Part shown: positions 24,917 to 36,464 of the stretch, one piece after another
Position numbering within the stretch: the first letter of the stretch is position 1
Layout of the letters: each line of letters starts with the position of its first letter
NCBI GenBank assembly: GCA_902793325.1
Contig: CADBCY010000008.1
Coordinates: forward strand, 62,001 to 126,000
Direction: 5' to 3'
DNA: 64,000 nt
From: an uncultured Eubacteriales bacterium
Lineage (GTDB): Bacteria > Bacillota > Clostridia > Christensenellales > Aristaeellaceae
Program-made: the position numbers and the translations under genes
The notes under the pieces: generated by a model
The model's database searches: none
What the model saw: the letters and a program-made list of their open reading frames with translations, nothing else
Told to the model about the DNA's origin: nothing

Positions 24917-25498
24917 ATGAAGAAGAAGGACAAGGACCGGACGACCGTCGCCGAGGAACAGGCCACGGCGCCGGAGACCCCCGAAACCCAGGCCGCCGAG
25001 CCGGAGGAGGGGATCGTGGAGACCCCCGAGGCCAGCGTCGCCGAATGGCAGGCCGCGCTGGAGCTGGCCGTGAAGCAGCGGGACGAATTGAAGGATTCGC
25101 TGCTGCGGGCGCAGGCGGACTTCCAGAATTTCAAGCGCCGCAACGCCACCGCCCGCTCGGACGGCTACGAGGACGGCGTCCGGGAAACCCTGACCGCCAT
25201 ACTGCCCGCCATCGACAACCTGGAGCGCGCCATCGACGCCGCCGGGAAGGCGGAGAATGGCGAGGCGCTGGCCCAGGGCGTGCAGATGACCCTGAATACC
25301 CTGATGGACGGCCTGAAGCGCTTCGGCTTCGAGGAGGTTCCCGCCCTGGGCGAGGAGTTCGATCCCGAAAAGCACAACGCCGTGATGCGCGAGCCCGGCG
25401 AGGAGCCCGGCAAGATCCTCGAGGTCTTTCAGAAGGGCTACCGCGTGAAGGACCGCATCATCCGCTACGCCATGGTCAAAGTGGCGTCGGAAGCGTAG
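24917..25498 (+). CDS. grpE: Nucleotide exchange factor GrpE
   Basis: Releases ADP from DnaK. The 193-residue protein has an acidic, flexible N-terminus (1-about 45), a long coiled-coil helix (about 48-105, with LLRAQADFQNFKRRNA) and a C-terminal beta domain with the family ending KGYRVKDRIIRYAMVKVA. Starts 17 bp after hrcA, with GAGG ten bases before the ATG. A hairpin pair follows before dnaK. Confidence 0.97.
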   Translation: MKKKDKDRTTVAEEQATAPETPETQAAEPEEGIVETPEASVAEWQAALELAVKQRDELKDSLLRAQADFQNFKRRNATARSDGYEDGVRETLTAILPAIDNLERAIDAAGKAENGEALAQGVQMTLNTLMDGLKRFGFEEVPALGEEFDPEKHNAVMREPGEEPGKILEVFQKGYRVKDRIIRYAMVKVASEA

Positions 25499-25532
25499 CC
25501 CGGCGGGGATTTGCGCCGGGATCGCTGATCCC
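25499..25532 (+). other. Hairpins between grpE and dnaK
   Basis: CCCGGCG/CGCCGGG (25499-25520) and, overlapping it by three bases, GGGATC/GATCCC (25518-25532). No T-run follows, so read-through into dnaK is expected; the structures may mark an mRNA processing or stability site that lets dnaK be expressed more than hrcA-grpE, as described for Bacillus. Confidence 0.4.
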
Positions 25533-25626
25533 GCCTTCCCGATTCCTCACGATAGAATCTACCCTAAAGCGACAACGAGCATTTTCGACAAAAACGAGCA
25601 TTTCGACAAAATAGGAGGAAACGACA

Positions 25627-27459
<1,833 letters not shown>

Positions 27460-27488
27460 TTTTCAGCGACCAGGGGATGGAACCTGCG

Positions 27489-27555
27489 GCGCCCCGCGGG
27501 GCGCTCCGCACTCCGATTCCCATCCCGTCCGGGGGCAAGGGCTGCGCCCTTGCCC
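27489..27555 (+). other. Two hairpins between dnaK and dnaJ
   Basis: GCGCCCC/GGGGCGC (27489-27504) and GGGCAAGGGC/GCCCTTGCCC with loop TGC (27533-27555). The second is a stable 10-bp stem followed by TTCCGG, not a true T-run. They may reduce dnaJ expression relative to dnaK or define an mRNA end. Confidence 0.45.
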
Positions 27556-27630
27556 TTCCGGCATGAATCAAGAACCTCCGGCAAAACCCGCGCTTCGGCG
27601 GGCGGCGGTTCACGGAACGTGGTGACATAA

Positions 27631-28782
27631 ATGGCAGACAAGAGAGACTACTACGAGGTTCTGGGCGTGGCCAGGGACGCCGACGACGCGACCATCAAGA
27701 AGGCCTATCGCACGCTGGCCAAGAAGAACCATCCGGACGCCAACCCCGACGATCCCGCGGCCGAGGAGCGCTTCAAGGAGATCAACGAGGCCTATCAGGT
27801 CCTCTCCAACCCCCAGAAGCGCGCCCAGTACGACCAGTTCGGCCATGACGGCCCGCAGGCGGGCTTCGGCGGCGGCGGGTTCGGGGACTTCAGCGGCTTC
27901 AGCGGCTTCGGCGGCGGCGGGTTCGGCGGCTTCGACGACATCTTCTCCACCATCTTCGGCGGCGGCATGGGCGGCGGCACGCGCAACAACGGCCCCGTTC
28001 CCGGCGACGACCTGCGCTACGACCTGACCATCTCCTTCGAGGAGGCGGCCATGGGCTGCGAGAAGGAGATCAACCTGGTGCGGGACGAGGAGTGCCCCAC
28101 CTGCGGCGGCACCGGCGCGAAGCCGGGCAGCAAGGTGGACACCTGCCCCGTGTGCCACGGCTCCGGCCAGGAGCGCGTGGTGCGCAGCACGCCCCTGGGC
28201 CGCATGCAGACGGTGACCACCTGTTCCCGCTGCCGCGGCGCGGGCAAGATCATCACCGAGCCCTGCCAGAAGTGCCACGGCCGGGGCAAGGTGCGCGTCA
28301 GCAAGCGCCGCACCGTGCGCGTGCCCGCGGGCATCGACAACGGGCAGGTGCTGACCATCCGCGGCCAGGGCGGCCTGGGCGAGCACGGCGGCCCGCCGGG
28401 CGATCTGCAGATCGTCATCACGGTGAAGCCCCACAAGCTGTTCCGGCGGCGGGAGGACGATCTGTACATCGACATGCCCATCACCTTCACGCAGGCGGCG
28501 CTGGGCGCGGAGCTGGACGTGCCGACGCTGGGCAAGCCCATCAAGTACAAATTCCCCGAGGGCACCCAGCCGGGACAGATCTTCCGCATCCGCGACCAGG
28601 GCGTGAACCACCTGCGCGGCAGCGGCAAGGGCGATTTGTACGTCACCGCCGTGGTGGAGATCCCCAAGAAGCTGACCAGCCAGCAGAAGGAGCTGCTGCG
28701 CCAGTTCGACGATACCGCCAGCGGCAACCAGTATGAAAAGAAAAAGTCGTTCTTCGACAAGCTGAAGGATGCGTTCAGCTGA
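27631..28782 (+). CDS. dnaJ: Chaperone DnaJ (Hsp40)
   Basis: Delivers substrates to DnaK and stimulates its ATPase. The 383-residue type I protein has the J-domain with HPD at 34-36, a Gly/Phe-rich linker (about 70-125), four zinc-finger repeats ([32 protein letters not shown]) and two C-terminal beta domains. The ribosome site before the ATG is weak (GTGGTGAC). Ends 10 bp before a terminator hairpin. Confidence 0.98.
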   Translation: MADKRDYYEVLGVARDADDATIKKAYRTLAKKNHPDANPDDPAAEERFKEINEAYQVLSNPQKRAQYDQFGHDGPQAGFGGGGFGDFSGFSGFGGGGFGGFDDIFSTIFGGGMGGGTRNNGPVPGDDLRYDLTISFEEAAMGCEKEINLVRDEECPTCGGTGAKPGSKVDTCPVCHGSGQERVVRSTPLGRMQTVTTCSRCRGAGKIITEPCQKCHGRGKVRVSKRRTVRVPAGIDNGQVLTIRGQGGLGEHGGPPGDLQIVITVKPHKLFRRREDDLYIDMPITFTQAALGAELDVPTLGKPIKYKFPEGTQPGQIFRIRDQGVNHLRGSGKGDLYVTAVVEIPKKLTSQQKELLRQFDDTASGNQYEKKKSFFDKLKDAFS

Positions 28783-28791
28783 TAATCAGCA

Positions 28792-28840
28792 AACAGGGGA
28801 CGGGGACGCCGGATCGCGCGTTTCCCGCCCCCTGTTTGTT
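28792..28840 (+). terminator. Terminator after dnaJ
   Basis: AACAGGGG-CGGG (from 28792) pairs with CCCG-CCCCTGTT, followed by TGTTGCC. Imperfect stem with a large loop; transcription into prmA may be partial. Confidence 0.55.
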
Positions 28841-29017
28841 GCCTTTCCCCGTCTCTGTTCATAGAATCTTCCTTGACCCCGGTGGGATTTCTTGCTACAA
28901 TAGGTGGAAACCCGGGGACACACTCTGAGAAAGGAATTGCGGGGTCGCCGGCGCGGTGGGCGGGAAATCGGCGCGTTGCCCTTCCCGTTCCCCGCGCCCT
29001 GCGCCCCGTTCTCTGCC

Positions 29018-29965
29018 ATGGACTGGATGCAATACACAATTCTCACCACCACCGAGGGCTCGGACCTGGTGTCGCAGATCCTGCTGGACGCGGGCAGCGC
29101 CGGCACGATGATCGAGGACAAGAACGACGTCGCCGCGAACCAGCGCCCCGAGGGCCAGTGGGACATCATCGACGAGGAGATCGCCCGGCGCATCGGCGAC
29201 GACGTGAAGGTGACGGGCTACTTCGAGGTGAACGGCAGCCTGCGCGACCGCATCGCCCAGGTGGAGGCCGAGCTGCGCCGCGTGCGCGCGCTGGACCTGG
29301 GCTTCGACCTGGGCAAGCTGGAGACAAGCGCGGGCACCTTCGCCGAGGAGGACTGGGCGGAGAGCTGGAAGAAGGCGTTCAAGCCCTTCCGGCTGGGCGA
29401 GCACATCGTCGTAAAGCCCGGCTGGACGGCGTGCGAGACCCGGCCCGGCGACCACGTCATCGAGATCGACCCCGGCATGGCGTTCGGCACCGGCACCCAC
29501 GAGACGACCGGCATGTGCGTGGCGCTGGTGGAGAAGTACGTGAAGCCCGGCGACCGGGTCATCGACATCGGCACCGGCACCGGCATACTGGCCATCGCCG
29601 CGGCGCACATGGGCGCGAAGCCCGTGCTGGCCACCGACCTCGACCCCGTGGCGGTGCGCGTGGCGGCGGAGAACGCCCGGATCAACGGCTTCGCGGACGT
29701 GATCGAAACCCGCTGCGGCGACCTGCTGGACGTGGTGTGGGAGACCGGCGACGTGGTGATCGCCAACATCATCGCCGACGTGATCTGCATGCTGGCGGCG
29801 CCGGTGCGCGCGCGCATTGCGGACGGCGGGCTGTTCGTCTGCTCCGGCATCGCCGCCGAGCGCCTGGACGAGGTGCTGAAGGCGCTGGACGACGCGCGCT
29901 ACGAGGTGCTGGAGGTGCGCGAGCAGGGCGAATGGCGGGCCGTGGCCTCGAGGAAGCTTGCCTGA
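29018..29965 (+). CDS. prmA: Ribosomal protein L11 methyltransferase
   Basis: Trimethylates lysines and the N-terminus of L11. The 315-residue protein has the N-terminal L11-recognition domain (about 1-70, MDWMQYTILTTTEGSDLVSQ), then the SAM domain with MAFGTGTHETT, VIDIGTGTGILAIAA and IANIIADV. The open frame extends 38 codons further to a GTG at 28904, but that part is compositionally unlike the family, and homologous PrmA proteins begin near M39. No clear Shine-Dalgarno precedes either ATG (29018 or 29027), which is odd in this window. Classic dnaJ-prmA-rsmE order. Confidence 0.94.
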   Translation: MDWMQYTILTTTEGSDLVSQILLDAGSAGTMIEDKNDVAANQRPEGQWDIIDEEIARRIGDDVKVTGYFEVNGSLRDRIAQVEAELRRVRALDLGFDLGKLETSAGTFAEEDWAESWKKAFKPFRLGEHIVVKPGWTACETRPGDHVIEIDPGMAFGTGTHETTGMCVALVEKYVKPGDRVIDIGTGTGILAIAAAHMGAKPVLATDLDPVAVRVAAENARINGFADVIETRCGDLLDVVWETGDVVIANIIADVICMLAAPVRARIADGGLFVCSGIAAERLDEVLKALDDARYEVLEVREQGEWRAVASRKLA

Positions 29966-30077
29966 CGCGGGGCGGGCGGCGTGAACGCCACGCCGCGCTT
30001 GCGCGTACCGAGGCAGGATCAGCGGCAGGAAAGGGAACGGGCCGGAGAGAATATGACGAAGCGTCCGGGAGAAGCCT

Positions 30078-30806
30078 ATGCACAGTTTTTATATTGAACC
30101 GCCCGTGGACGGGCAGGCGGCGCTGCTCCCCGAGGAGAGCCGCCACGCGCTGAAGGTGCTGCGGCTGCGGCCCGGGGACGAGCTGTGCGCCATGGACGGC
30201 GACGGTCGGCGCTGGCGCGCGGAGCTGCTGTACGGCGGCGAGGACGGCGCGGTGGCGAGGCTGCTCGAGGAGCTGGACGGCCACGAGCCGCCGGTACGCG
30301 TGACCGTGTACCAGGGCGTGCCCAAGGCGGACAAGCTGGACCTGATCGTCCAGAAGCTGACGGAGCTCGGCGCGGCGCGGCTCACCCCGGTGAAGCTGGA
30401 GCGCTGCGTGGTGAAGCTGAACGCCCGGGACGGCCAGAAGCGCCGGGAGCGGCTGGAGCGCATCGCGCGCGAGGCGGCCAAGCAGTGCAACCGCGGCCGC
30501 GCCCCGGCGGTGGACGCGCCGATCGGCTGGGCGGAGCTGCTGGAGCGGCTCCCGAAGCACGAGCTCGTATTGGCGCCCTGGGAGGAGGCCGCCGGCCGGC
30601 GCATGAAGGACGCCTTCGCCGAGGCGTCCGGCGCGCGGGACATCGCCGTGGTGATCGGCCCCGAGGGCGGCATGACGCCGGCGGAGGTCGCCGCCATGGA
30701 GGCCGTCGGCGCGAGGACCGTCACCCTCGGGCCCCGCATCCTGCGCACCGAGACCGCCGCCGTGACCGCCGCCGCGCTGGCGATGGCGCTGTGGGGCGAC
30801 CTGTAG
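30078..30806 (+). CDS. rsmE: 16S rRNA (uracil1498-N3)-methyltransferase
   Basis: Methylates U1498 in 16S rRNA. The 242-residue SPOUT enzyme has a PUA-like N-terminal domain (about 1-70, HALKVLRLRPGDELCAMDGDG) and a trefoil-knot domain with IGPEGGMTPAE and LGPRILRTETAAV, the SAM-binding signature of RsmE. The ATG has GGGAGAAG upstream. Lies between prmA and mtaB. Confidence 0.95.
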   Translation: MHSFYIEPPVDGQAALLPEESRHALKVLRLRPGDELCAMDGDGRRWRAELLYGGEDGAVARLLEELDGHEPPVRVTVYQGVPKADKLDLIVQKLTELGAARLTPVKLERCVVKLNARDGQKRRERLERIAREAAKQCNRGRAPAVDAPIGWAELLERLPKHELVLAPWEEAAGRRMKDAFAEASGARDIAVVIGPEGGMTPAEVAAMEAVGARTVTLGPRILRTETAAVTAAALAMALWGDL

Positions 30807-30963
30807 CCGCCCGCGGACAGCGCCTGAAACAGAATCCGAAGGGAGCCGCCCCTGACCGTCGGCGAGTGCCGGGCTCTCGCGCTGCGCGCGACGAACCCGG
30901 CGCTGTCGAAGCGGGGCGTGCGCATCGACGCCGGGCATTCCCGGGAACGGACGGAGTAACCGC

Positions 30964-32274
30964 ATGAAGACGATCGCCGCATATACGCTGGGCTGCAAGG
31001 TGAACCAGTACGACACCGAGGCCATGCTGGAGCTGCTCGAGCGGGCGGGCTGGACGCCCGTGCCCTTTCCCGGCCCGGCCGACGCCTGCCTCATCAACAC
31101 CTGCACCGTCACCGGCACCGGGGACCAGAAGTCGATGAAGGCCATCCGCCGCGCCGCCCGCCAGAACCCGAACTGCGCCATCGTGGTGTGCGGGTGCCTG
31201 GCCCAGCGGGAGGCGGAGACGCTGCTGAGCATGGACAACGTGCGCCTGGTGCTCGGCGTGCAGCGCCGGGGCGAGGTGGCGTCGCTGCTGGAGGCCGCCA
31301 TGGCCCAGGACGCGCCCATCAGCGCCGTCGCGCCGCTGAAGGGGGCGGGGTTTGAAAACCTGTCCGTGTCCCGCCACGAGGGCAAGACCCGCGCGACCAT
31401 GAAGATCCAGGAGGGCTGCGACCGGTATTGCAGCTACTGCATCATCCCCAGCGTGCGCGGGCCGGTGCGCAGCATGGCGCTGGCGGACGTGCGGGCCGAG
31501 GCCGCGCGGCTGGCGGCGGCGGGGTACCGGGAGATCGTGGTCACCGGCATCCACCTGGGCAGCTACGGCCGCGGCACGGGGGAGGCGCTCATCGACGCCA
31601 TACAGGCCGTGCACGACACCCCCGGCGTGGATCGGGTGCGCCTGGGCTCGCTGGAGCCCGTGACCGTCACGGAGGCGTTCGCCCGCCGGGCCGCGGCCAT
31701 GCCGGGGCTGATGCCCCAGTTCCACCTGTCGCTGCAGTCCGGCAGCGCCGCGGTGCTGCGGCGCATGCGCCGCCGCTACACGCCGGAGGAATACCTCGGG
31801 GCCGTGGAGACGCTGCGTCGCTTCCTGCCCGGCTGCGCCGTGACCACCGACGTGATCGTGGGCTTTCCCGGCGAGACGGAGGCGGAATTCCGGGAGTCGA
31901 TGGTCTTCGTGGAGCGCGCGCGGCTCGCCCGCATCCACGTGTTTCCCTATTCCCGGCGCGCGGGCACGCCCGCCGACCGCATGGAGGGCCAACTGGACGA
32001 GGCGGTGAAGCACGCCCGGGCGCGGGAAATGATCGAACTCGGGAACCGACTGGAGGCCGAATACGTCTCAGGTCTGGTGGGTACGGTGCAGCCCGTGCTG
32101 TTCGAACAGCCGGCGGGGGAGGGCCTCGCCGAGGGGTACACCGGCCAGTACGTCCGGGTCCGCGCCGACGCGCGGCCGGGCGACCTGCGGCCCGTGCGGA
32201 TCCTGCGCGCGGAGGGCGCGCTGGCGTCGGGCGAGGTCGTCGACGATGAATCCAAACATGAAAGAGGTGAATAA
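30964..32274 (+). CDS. mtaB: tRNA t6A37 methylthiotransferase MtaB
   Basis: Converts t6A37 to ms2t6A in ANN-decoding tRNAs. The 436-residue protein has the N-terminal cluster domain with Cys11 (YTLGCKVNQYDTE), Cys47 (NTCTVTG) and Cys78 (CGCLAQ), the radical-SAM motif CDRYCSYC (Cys152, Cys156, Cys159) and a C-terminal TRAM domain (about 365-430). The TLGCKVNQYD start distinguishes MtaB from MiaB and RimO. GGAG lies before the ATG. The HIT gene starts 2 bp after its stop. Confidence 0.96.
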   Translation: MKTIAAYTLGCKVNQYDTEAMLELLERAGWTPVPFPGPADACLINTCTVTGTGDQKSMKAIRRAARQNPNCAIVVCGCLAQREAETLLSMDNVRLVLGVQRRGEVASLLEAAMAQDAPISAVAPLKGAGFENLSVSRHEGKTRATMKIQEGCDRYCSYCIIPSVRGPVRSMALADVRAEAARLAAAGYREIVVTGIHLGSYGRGTGEALIDAIQAVHDTPGVDRVRLGSLEPVTVTEAFARRAAAMPGLMPQFHLSLQSGSAAVLRRMRRRYTPEEYLGAVETLRRFLPGCAVTTDVIVGFPGETEAEFRESMVFVERARLARIHVFPYSRRAGTPADRMEGQLDEAVKHARAREMIELGNRLEAEYVSGLVGTVQPVLFEQPAGEGLAEGYTGQYVRVRADARPGDLRPVRILRAEGALASGEVVDDESKHERGE

Positions 32275-32276
32275 GT

Positions 32277-32612
32277 ATGCAAGATTGCCTGTTTTGCAGG
32301 ATCATCGCCGGGGAGATCCCCAGCGATAAGGTCTACGAGGACGACCGCGTGTACGCCTTCCGGGACATCAATCCCCAGGCGCCGGTGCACGTGCTGATCG
32401 TGCCGAAGAAGCACATGGCCAACGTGCTGGAGTGCGACGGCGAGACCGCCGCGGCGCTCGCGGAGGCCATCGGCAAAATCGCGGCGCAGGAGGGCGTGGC
32501 GGAGCCCGGCTTCCGCGTGGTCAGCAACTGCGGCCGCGACGGCGCGCAGTCCGTGAACCACCTGCACGTCCACCTGCTGGGCGGCAAGGCGCTGAGCGAG
32601 CGCATGGCGTGA
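32277..32612 (+). CDS. HIT family nucleotide hydrolase
   Basis: A 111-residue histidine-triad protein, HinT-like. It contains CLFCRIIAGEIPSDKVYEDD at the start and the triad NHLHVHLLGG (residues 94-103; His95, His97, His99) that hydrolyses purine nucleotide phosphoramidates. The ribosome site GAGGTG lies within the last codons of mtaB and the ATG is 2 bp after its stop, so the two are coupled. Physiological substrate unknown, as in most HinT proteins. Confidence 0.94.
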   Translation: MQDCLFCRIIAGEIPSDKVYEDDRVYAFRDINPQAPVHVLIVPKKHMANVLECDGETAAALAEAIGKIAAQEGVAEPGFRVVSNCGRDGAQSVNHLHVHLLGGKALSERMA

Positions 32613-32652
32613 CGCCCTGCGCGCACCCCACACCCCGTGGACGCGGATACGC

Positions 32653-32678
32653 CGATTCACCAAAAGATTGGCGAATCG
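32653..32678 (+). terminator. Candidate terminator of the mtaB-HIT transcript
   Basis: CGATTC-CC (from 32653) pairs with GG-GAATCG (to 32678) around an AT loop, followed by GCGCGTTTTC; a second AT-rich hairpin (AAGATTT/AAATCTT) lies just behind. Confidence 0.45.
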
Positions 32679-32730
32679 TGGGCGCGTTTTCAAAGATTTG
32701 TGAAAATCTTGAATACTTTGCCGCCAAGGG

Positions 32731-32760
32731 TTGACGAGTACACAGGGTTTGGGGTATAAT
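32731..32760 (+). promoter_or_regulatory. rpsU promoter
   Basis: TTGACG (32731-32736), 18-bp spacer, TATAAT (32755-32760), about 65 bp before the ATG. Confidence 0.85.
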
Positions 32761-32826
32761 AAACGATGTGGCGAACCCCATGCTACATTGGCGTATGCCA
32801 TTCAACTGCGAGGGGAGGGAAAGCAC

Positions 32827-33000
32827 ATGTCCGAGGTACGCATTCGGGAAAATGAATCATTGGAAAGCGCGCTGCGCCGTTTTAAGCGCAAGACGGCTCG
32901 TGATGGCATCCTGGCTGAGGCCAGAAAAAGAGAGCATTACGAGAAGCCCAGCGTAAAGCGTAAGAAGAAGGCTGAAGCCGCTCGCAAGCGCAAGTATTAA
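32827..33000 (+). CDS. rpsU: 30S ribosomal protein S21
   Basis: A 57-residue basic protein, [20 protein letters not shown] at the start and a Lys/Arg-rich end. S21 helps mRNA binding in the 30S platform. GGGAGGG lies seven bases before the ATG. It has its own promoter and a perfect terminator, so it is an independent unit even though it follows the heat-shock/translation cluster. Codon use is less GC-biased than its neighbours, as usual for small highly expressed ribosomal genes. Confidence 0.97.
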   Translation: MSEVRIRENESLESALRRFKRKTARDGILAEARKREHYEKPSVKRKKKAEAARKRKY

Positions 33001-33010
33001 TGCCAATGAA

Positions 33011-33041
33011 AGCCCCTCTGGTATGCCAGAGGGGCTGTTTT
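33011..33041 (+). terminator. rpsU terminator
   Basis: Perfect 11-bp stem AGCCCCTCTGG/CCAGAGGGGCT with loop TATG, followed by GTTTTC. Confidence 0.9.
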
Positions 33042-33187
33042 CGAACCCCGTTCATTTCACGGTTCCGAACCCGTCGGATCCCGCAAAACCCCATCACAAA
33101 TCAACGGTTTCTTCCGCATAGACGCACACGTCGATGCGTATGTTTAGTGGTACGGTGATATCACGCGCCCGCCATGGAGAACTGCAT

Positions 33188-34225
33188 ATGCGTTATTTGA
33201 TGCTGCTCTGGCCCCACGCCAACGCCCGCTATCAGGCCGAAACCGGCAGGCTGGCGGCGTCCGAGCTGCGGCTGATGCTGGACCGGGTCGCCCCGGCGGC
33301 GGAGATCCTTCCGGCGGCGGAGCTGGGCCTGGGCATGCCCTGCCTGGGCATCGAGACCCCGGAGGCGCTCCCGGAGGCCGCCGTCGCCGCGCTGCGCGGC
33401 CATTCGCTGCTCTACGGCCTGTTTCGCCAGGCGGAGGGCGGCGCGCTGCTGCCGGTGTGCGGCCGCGCCGAGCCCTGCCTGGGGGCCGACCTGCCCGCGG
33501 TGCTCAAGTACAAGGGCAAGACCAACGAGATGTTCCTGATGCTGCTGGTGAACGCCGCGCTGTACAGCAGCGATTTCTGGGATGCGCCGCCGCCGCTGAC
33601 GCTGCTGGACCCCATGTGCGGCCGCGCGACGAGCCTGTTCGTGGCCGCCAACCTGGGCTGGAACGCCGTCGGCGCGGACGTGGACCGGGCCGACCTGAAG
33701 GAAGCGGAGAAGTACTTCAAGCGCTACCTGGAGTACCATCGCCTGAAGCACGCGACCGGGCGGGAGTCCCGCACGCTGAAGAAGGGGAAGGCCGCGGAGG
33801 TGTGCCGCTTTGACTTCGCCGGCGCGCCGGAGCGCTTCCGGGCCGGGCAGACCCTGCGCCTGAGCCTGGCGAACCTGGACGCGAGCCGGGTCGACGAGGC
33901 GTTCGGGAAGCGCGCCTTTCACCTCGTGGCCTGCGACCTGCCCTACGGCGTGCGCCACGACGCTCAGTTGCCCCAGGGCGCGAAGGGCCGGAACTGGCTG
34001 GAAGCGCTGCTCGCCCAGGCGTTGCCCGCCTGGCGGGAGGTTCTGAAGCCCGGCGGCGCGGTGGCCGTGTCGTTCAACGCCCAGACCTTCAAGCCCGACC
34101 GCCTGCGCGCCATGATGGCCGACGCCGGCCTGACGCCCCTGCAGGGCGGTCCCTACGACGGCTTCTCCCACTGGGTGGAGCAGGCCATCACGCGGGACGT
34201 CGCGGTCGGCCGGAAGCCCGTGTGA
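33188..34225 (+). CDS. SAM-dependent methyltransferase, TRM11-like
   Basis: A 345-residue protein. The N-terminal part (1-about 135) is unassigned and may be a substrate-binding domain. The C-terminal Rossmann domain has TLLDPMCGRATSLFVAAN (motif I, near 140-155), an acidic VGADVD strand, and DLPYGVRHD as motif IV, the D-P-P-Y-type site of enzymes that methylate amino groups of bases. Combined with the upstream extension this resembles Trm11/RlmL-like RNA methyltransferases; DNA as substrate is not excluded. The ATG at 33188 has GGAG eight bases upstream. rho follows 48 bp later. Confidence 0.8.
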   Translation: MRYLMLLWPHANARYQAETGRLAASELRLMLDRVAPAAEILPAAELGLGMPCLGIETPEALPEAAVAALRGHSLLYGLFRQAEGGALLPVCGRAEPCLGADLPAVLKYKGKTNEMFLMLLVNAALYSSDFWDAPPPLTLLDPMCGRATSLFVAANLGWNAVGADVDRADLKEAEKYFKRYLEYHRLKHATGRESRTLKKGKAAEVCRFDFAGAPERFRAGQTLRLSLANLDASRVDEAFGKRAFHLVACDLPYGVRHDAQLPQGAKGRNWLEALLAQALPAWREVLKPGGAVAVSFNAQTFKPDRLRAMMADAGLTPLQGGPYDGFSHWVEQAITRDVAVGRKPV

Positions 34226-34273
34226 CCCTTTGCCCGATAACGTTCACCCCCTCGCCCTCATCGGAGGTGTTTT

Positions 34274-36448
34274 ATGGATTATCAATCCCTGCATGCCCAG
34301 ACCGTGGTGGATCTGCGGAAGCTGGCCAAGGAGCGCGGCGTTCGCGTGCCCGCGGGAACCAACAAGCAGCGCCTGGTGGAGCTGCTGGTCGAGGCGGACG
34401 GCCGCGCGCAGGCCGAGGCAAAACCCGCGCCCGCCGAGGTAAAGCCCGCGCCCGCCGAGGTAAAGCCCGCGCCCGCCGAGGTAAAGCCCGCGCCCGTCGA
34501 AACAAAGCCCGCGCCCGCCGAAGCAAAGCCCGAACCCGCAAAGCGCGGGGCGGGACGGTCGCGGAAGGCGGCCCCGGCGGCGCAGGCCGGGAAGGCTCCG
34601 GAAGAAAAGGCATCGGAGCGCATCGACCGGCGCGCAAAGACCGGCGGGGCCGCTCGCTCCGGGAAGAAGGCCGAAAAGGCCGCTCCCGAGGCGTCGAACG
34701 CGGCCGCCAGGCCCGACCCCGCCGAGGCGAAGCCCGCGCGCACCGCGGCAAAGCAAACGCCCGACCCCGCCGAGGCGAAGCCCGTCCGCGCGGCGGCGAA
34801 GCAGGCGCCCGACCCCGCCGAGGCAAAGCCCGCGCGTACCGCGGCAAAGCAGGCGCCCGATCCCGCCGAGGCGAAGCCCGTCCGCGCGGCGGCAAAGCAG
34901 GCGCCCGCGCCGTCGAAGCCGGAGACGTCCGCCCAGGCGCGCGTCCGGGGCTTTGCGGGGCGCCGGGAGAACGGCGCGAACCGCGGCGACGTCGCATCAA
35001 AGGCAGCGCAGGCGGGGGATCGCGCTCGCCGGGACGGCTTTGTCCAGCGCGCGGCCAACGCCGCCGGGCAGGATCGCGCGCCGGTGCTGCGCCGCGCGCC
35101 CGAGGGCAGCGGACGCCTGCGCCGCGACCTCGCCGGGCAGAAGCCCCGCGTCCCCGAAGCGCCGCAGCCGCCGCAGGCCGCGCCGGTGCCGACGTCAGCG
35201 CAGGTCCCGGAAGCGTCCGCCGAGACGGAGAACCGGGTTCGCCGGGAGGGCGTTTCCGCCGTCGAGCCGAAGCCCGTCGCGCCGGAAGCGCCGCCGACGG
35301 AGGGCGGCGAAGGTGCGGGCGTGCTGGAGCTGCAGCCCGACGGCTACGGCTTCCTGCGCGCGGAGAACTGCCTGCCCGGGCCGAACGACGTGTACCTCTC
35401 CATCGCCCAGATCCGCCGCTTCAACCTGCGCATGGGCGACTACGTGGAGGGCAGGACCCGGCCCCAGCGCGAAGGCGACCGCTACAGCGCCATCATGTAC
35501 ATCACGCGGGTGAACGGCGCGCCGCCGGAGGAAGTCGCGGCGCGGCGGCGGTTCGAGGACCTGGTGCCCGTGTACCCCGACCAGCGGCTGCGGCTGGAGC
35601 GGCCGGGCGGCAGCCTGTCGCTGCGGCTGGTGGACATGCTCGCGCCGATCGGCAAGGGCCAGCGCGGCATGATCGTCTCCCCGCCCAAGGCGGGCAAGAC
35701 CACGCTGCTGAAGCAGATCGCCAACTCCATCACCGCGGGTTACCCGGACGTGCACCTGATCGTGCTGCTGATCGACGAGCGGCCCGAGGAAGTCACGGAC
35801 ATGAAGCGCTCCATACAGGGCGAGGTGGTGTACTCCACCTTCGACGAGATGCCGGAGAACCACACCCGCGTGGCGGAGATGGTGCTGGCCCGCGCCCAGC
35901 GGCTGGTGGAGATGGGCAAGGACGTGGTGGTGCTGATGGATTCCATCACCCGCCTGGCCCGCGCCTATAACCTGGTCATCGCGCCGACCGGGCGCAGCCT
36001 GTCCGGCGGCCTGGACCCGGGGGCGCTGTTCAAGCCCAAGCGCTTCTTCGGCGCGGCGCGCAACATCGAAAACGGCGGCAGCCTGACCATCGTCGCCACG
36101 GCGCTGGTGGACACCGGCAGCCGCATGGACGACATCATCTACGAGGAATTCAAGGGCACCGGCAACATGGAGCTGCACCTGGACCGCAAGCTGTCCGACC
36201 GCCGCGTGTTCCCGGCCATCGACATGGTGCGCTCCGGCACGCGCCGCGAGGAGCTGCTGCTCACCGAGGAGGAGCAGGCCGGGGAGATGCAGGTGCGGCG
36301 CATGCTCGGGAACGGCAAGGACCCCGAGATGCCCGAGCAGATCATCAACCTGATGACCCACACCCACAGCAACGAGGACTTCTTCCAGCGCCTGAAGGGC
36401 TGGGTCGCCGTGGCGGAAAAGGAAGGCTTCGGAACCAGGCTGAGATAG
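34274..36448 (+). CDS. rho: Transcription termination factor Rho with long disordered insert
   Basis: Hexameric RNA helicase that ends transcription. The 724-residue protein has the Rho N-terminal helical domain (1-about 43), then about 300 residues of Ala/Pro/Lys/Arg-rich disordered sequence, the cold-shock-like RNA-binding domain (about 347-420, [20 protein letters not shown]), and the RecA-like ATPase with Walker [12 protein letters not shown] (near 470), [13 protein letters not shown] and the R-loop region. Normal Rho is near 420 residues. The insert contains seven-residue KPAPAEV-type units and four 16-residue units. GGAGG lies six bases before the ATG. It follows the methyltransferase gene and ends at a hairpin. 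Confidence 0.96.
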   Translation: MDYQSLHAQTVVDLRKLAKERGVRVPAGTNKQRLVELLVEADGRAQAEAKPAPAEVKPAPAEVKPAPAEVKPAPVETKPAPAEAKPEPAKRGAGRSRKAAPAAQAGKAPEEKASERIDRRAKTGGAARSGKKAEKAAPEASNAAARPDPAEAKPARTAAKQTPDPAEAKPVRAAAKQAPDPAEAKPARTAAKQAPDPAEAKPVRAAAKQAPAPSKPETSAQARVRGFAGRRENGANRGDVASKAAQAGDRARRDGFVQRAANAAGQDRAPVLRRAPEGSGRLRRDLAGQKPRVPEAPQPPQAAPVPTSAQVPEASAETENRVRREGVSAVEPKPVAPEAPPTEGGEGAGVLELQPDGYGFLRAENCLPGPNDVYLSIAQIRRFNLRMGDYVEGRTRPQREGDRYSAIMYITRVNGAPPEEVAARRRFEDLVPVYPDQRLRLERPGGSLSLRLVDMLAPIGKGQRGMIVSPPKAGKTTLLKQIANSITAGYPDVHLIVLLIDERPEEVTDMKRSIQGEVVYSTFDEMPENHTRVAEMVLARAQRLVEMGKDVVVLMDSITRLARAYNLVIAPTGRSLSGGLDPGALFKPKRFFGAARNIENGGSLTIVATALVDTGSRMDDIIYEEFKGTGNMELHLDRKLSDRRVFPAIDMVRSGTRREELLLTEEEQAGEMQVRRMLGNGKDPEMPEQIINLMTHTHSNEDFFQRLKGWVAVAEKEGFGTRLR
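34436..34906 (+). repeat. Tandem repeats inside rho
   Basis: Three 21-bp units (GAGGTAAAGCCCGCGCCCGC type) lie at 34436-34498. Four 48-bp units start at 34715, 34763, 34811 and 34859 and encode DPAEAKP(A/V)R(T/A)AAKQ(T/A)P; alternate copies match best, so a 96-bp unit was itself duplicated. Confidence 0.85.
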
Positions 36449-36464
36449 GAACGCGAAAGACAAG

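Noticed and set aside
30053-30097. Mini-ORF of 14 codons overlapping the rsmE start, with a GGAGAG site
   Set aside because: Likely by chance; no link to rsmE function and no stop-start arrangement that suggests coupling.
30807-30963. Open plus-strand frame in the gap between rsmE and mtaB
   Set aside because: Short, without a proper ribosome site or start, and composition equals background.
34436-34906. Regular repeats that could suggest a CRISPR array
   Set aside because: Repeats are directly tandem, without unique spacers, and keep the reading frame of rho.
34222-35970. Second long plus-strand frame overlapping rho, Arg/Gly-rich
   Set aside because: Frame-shifted reading of the repeat region; no ribosome site or homology, while the rho frame is continuous and conserved at both ends.
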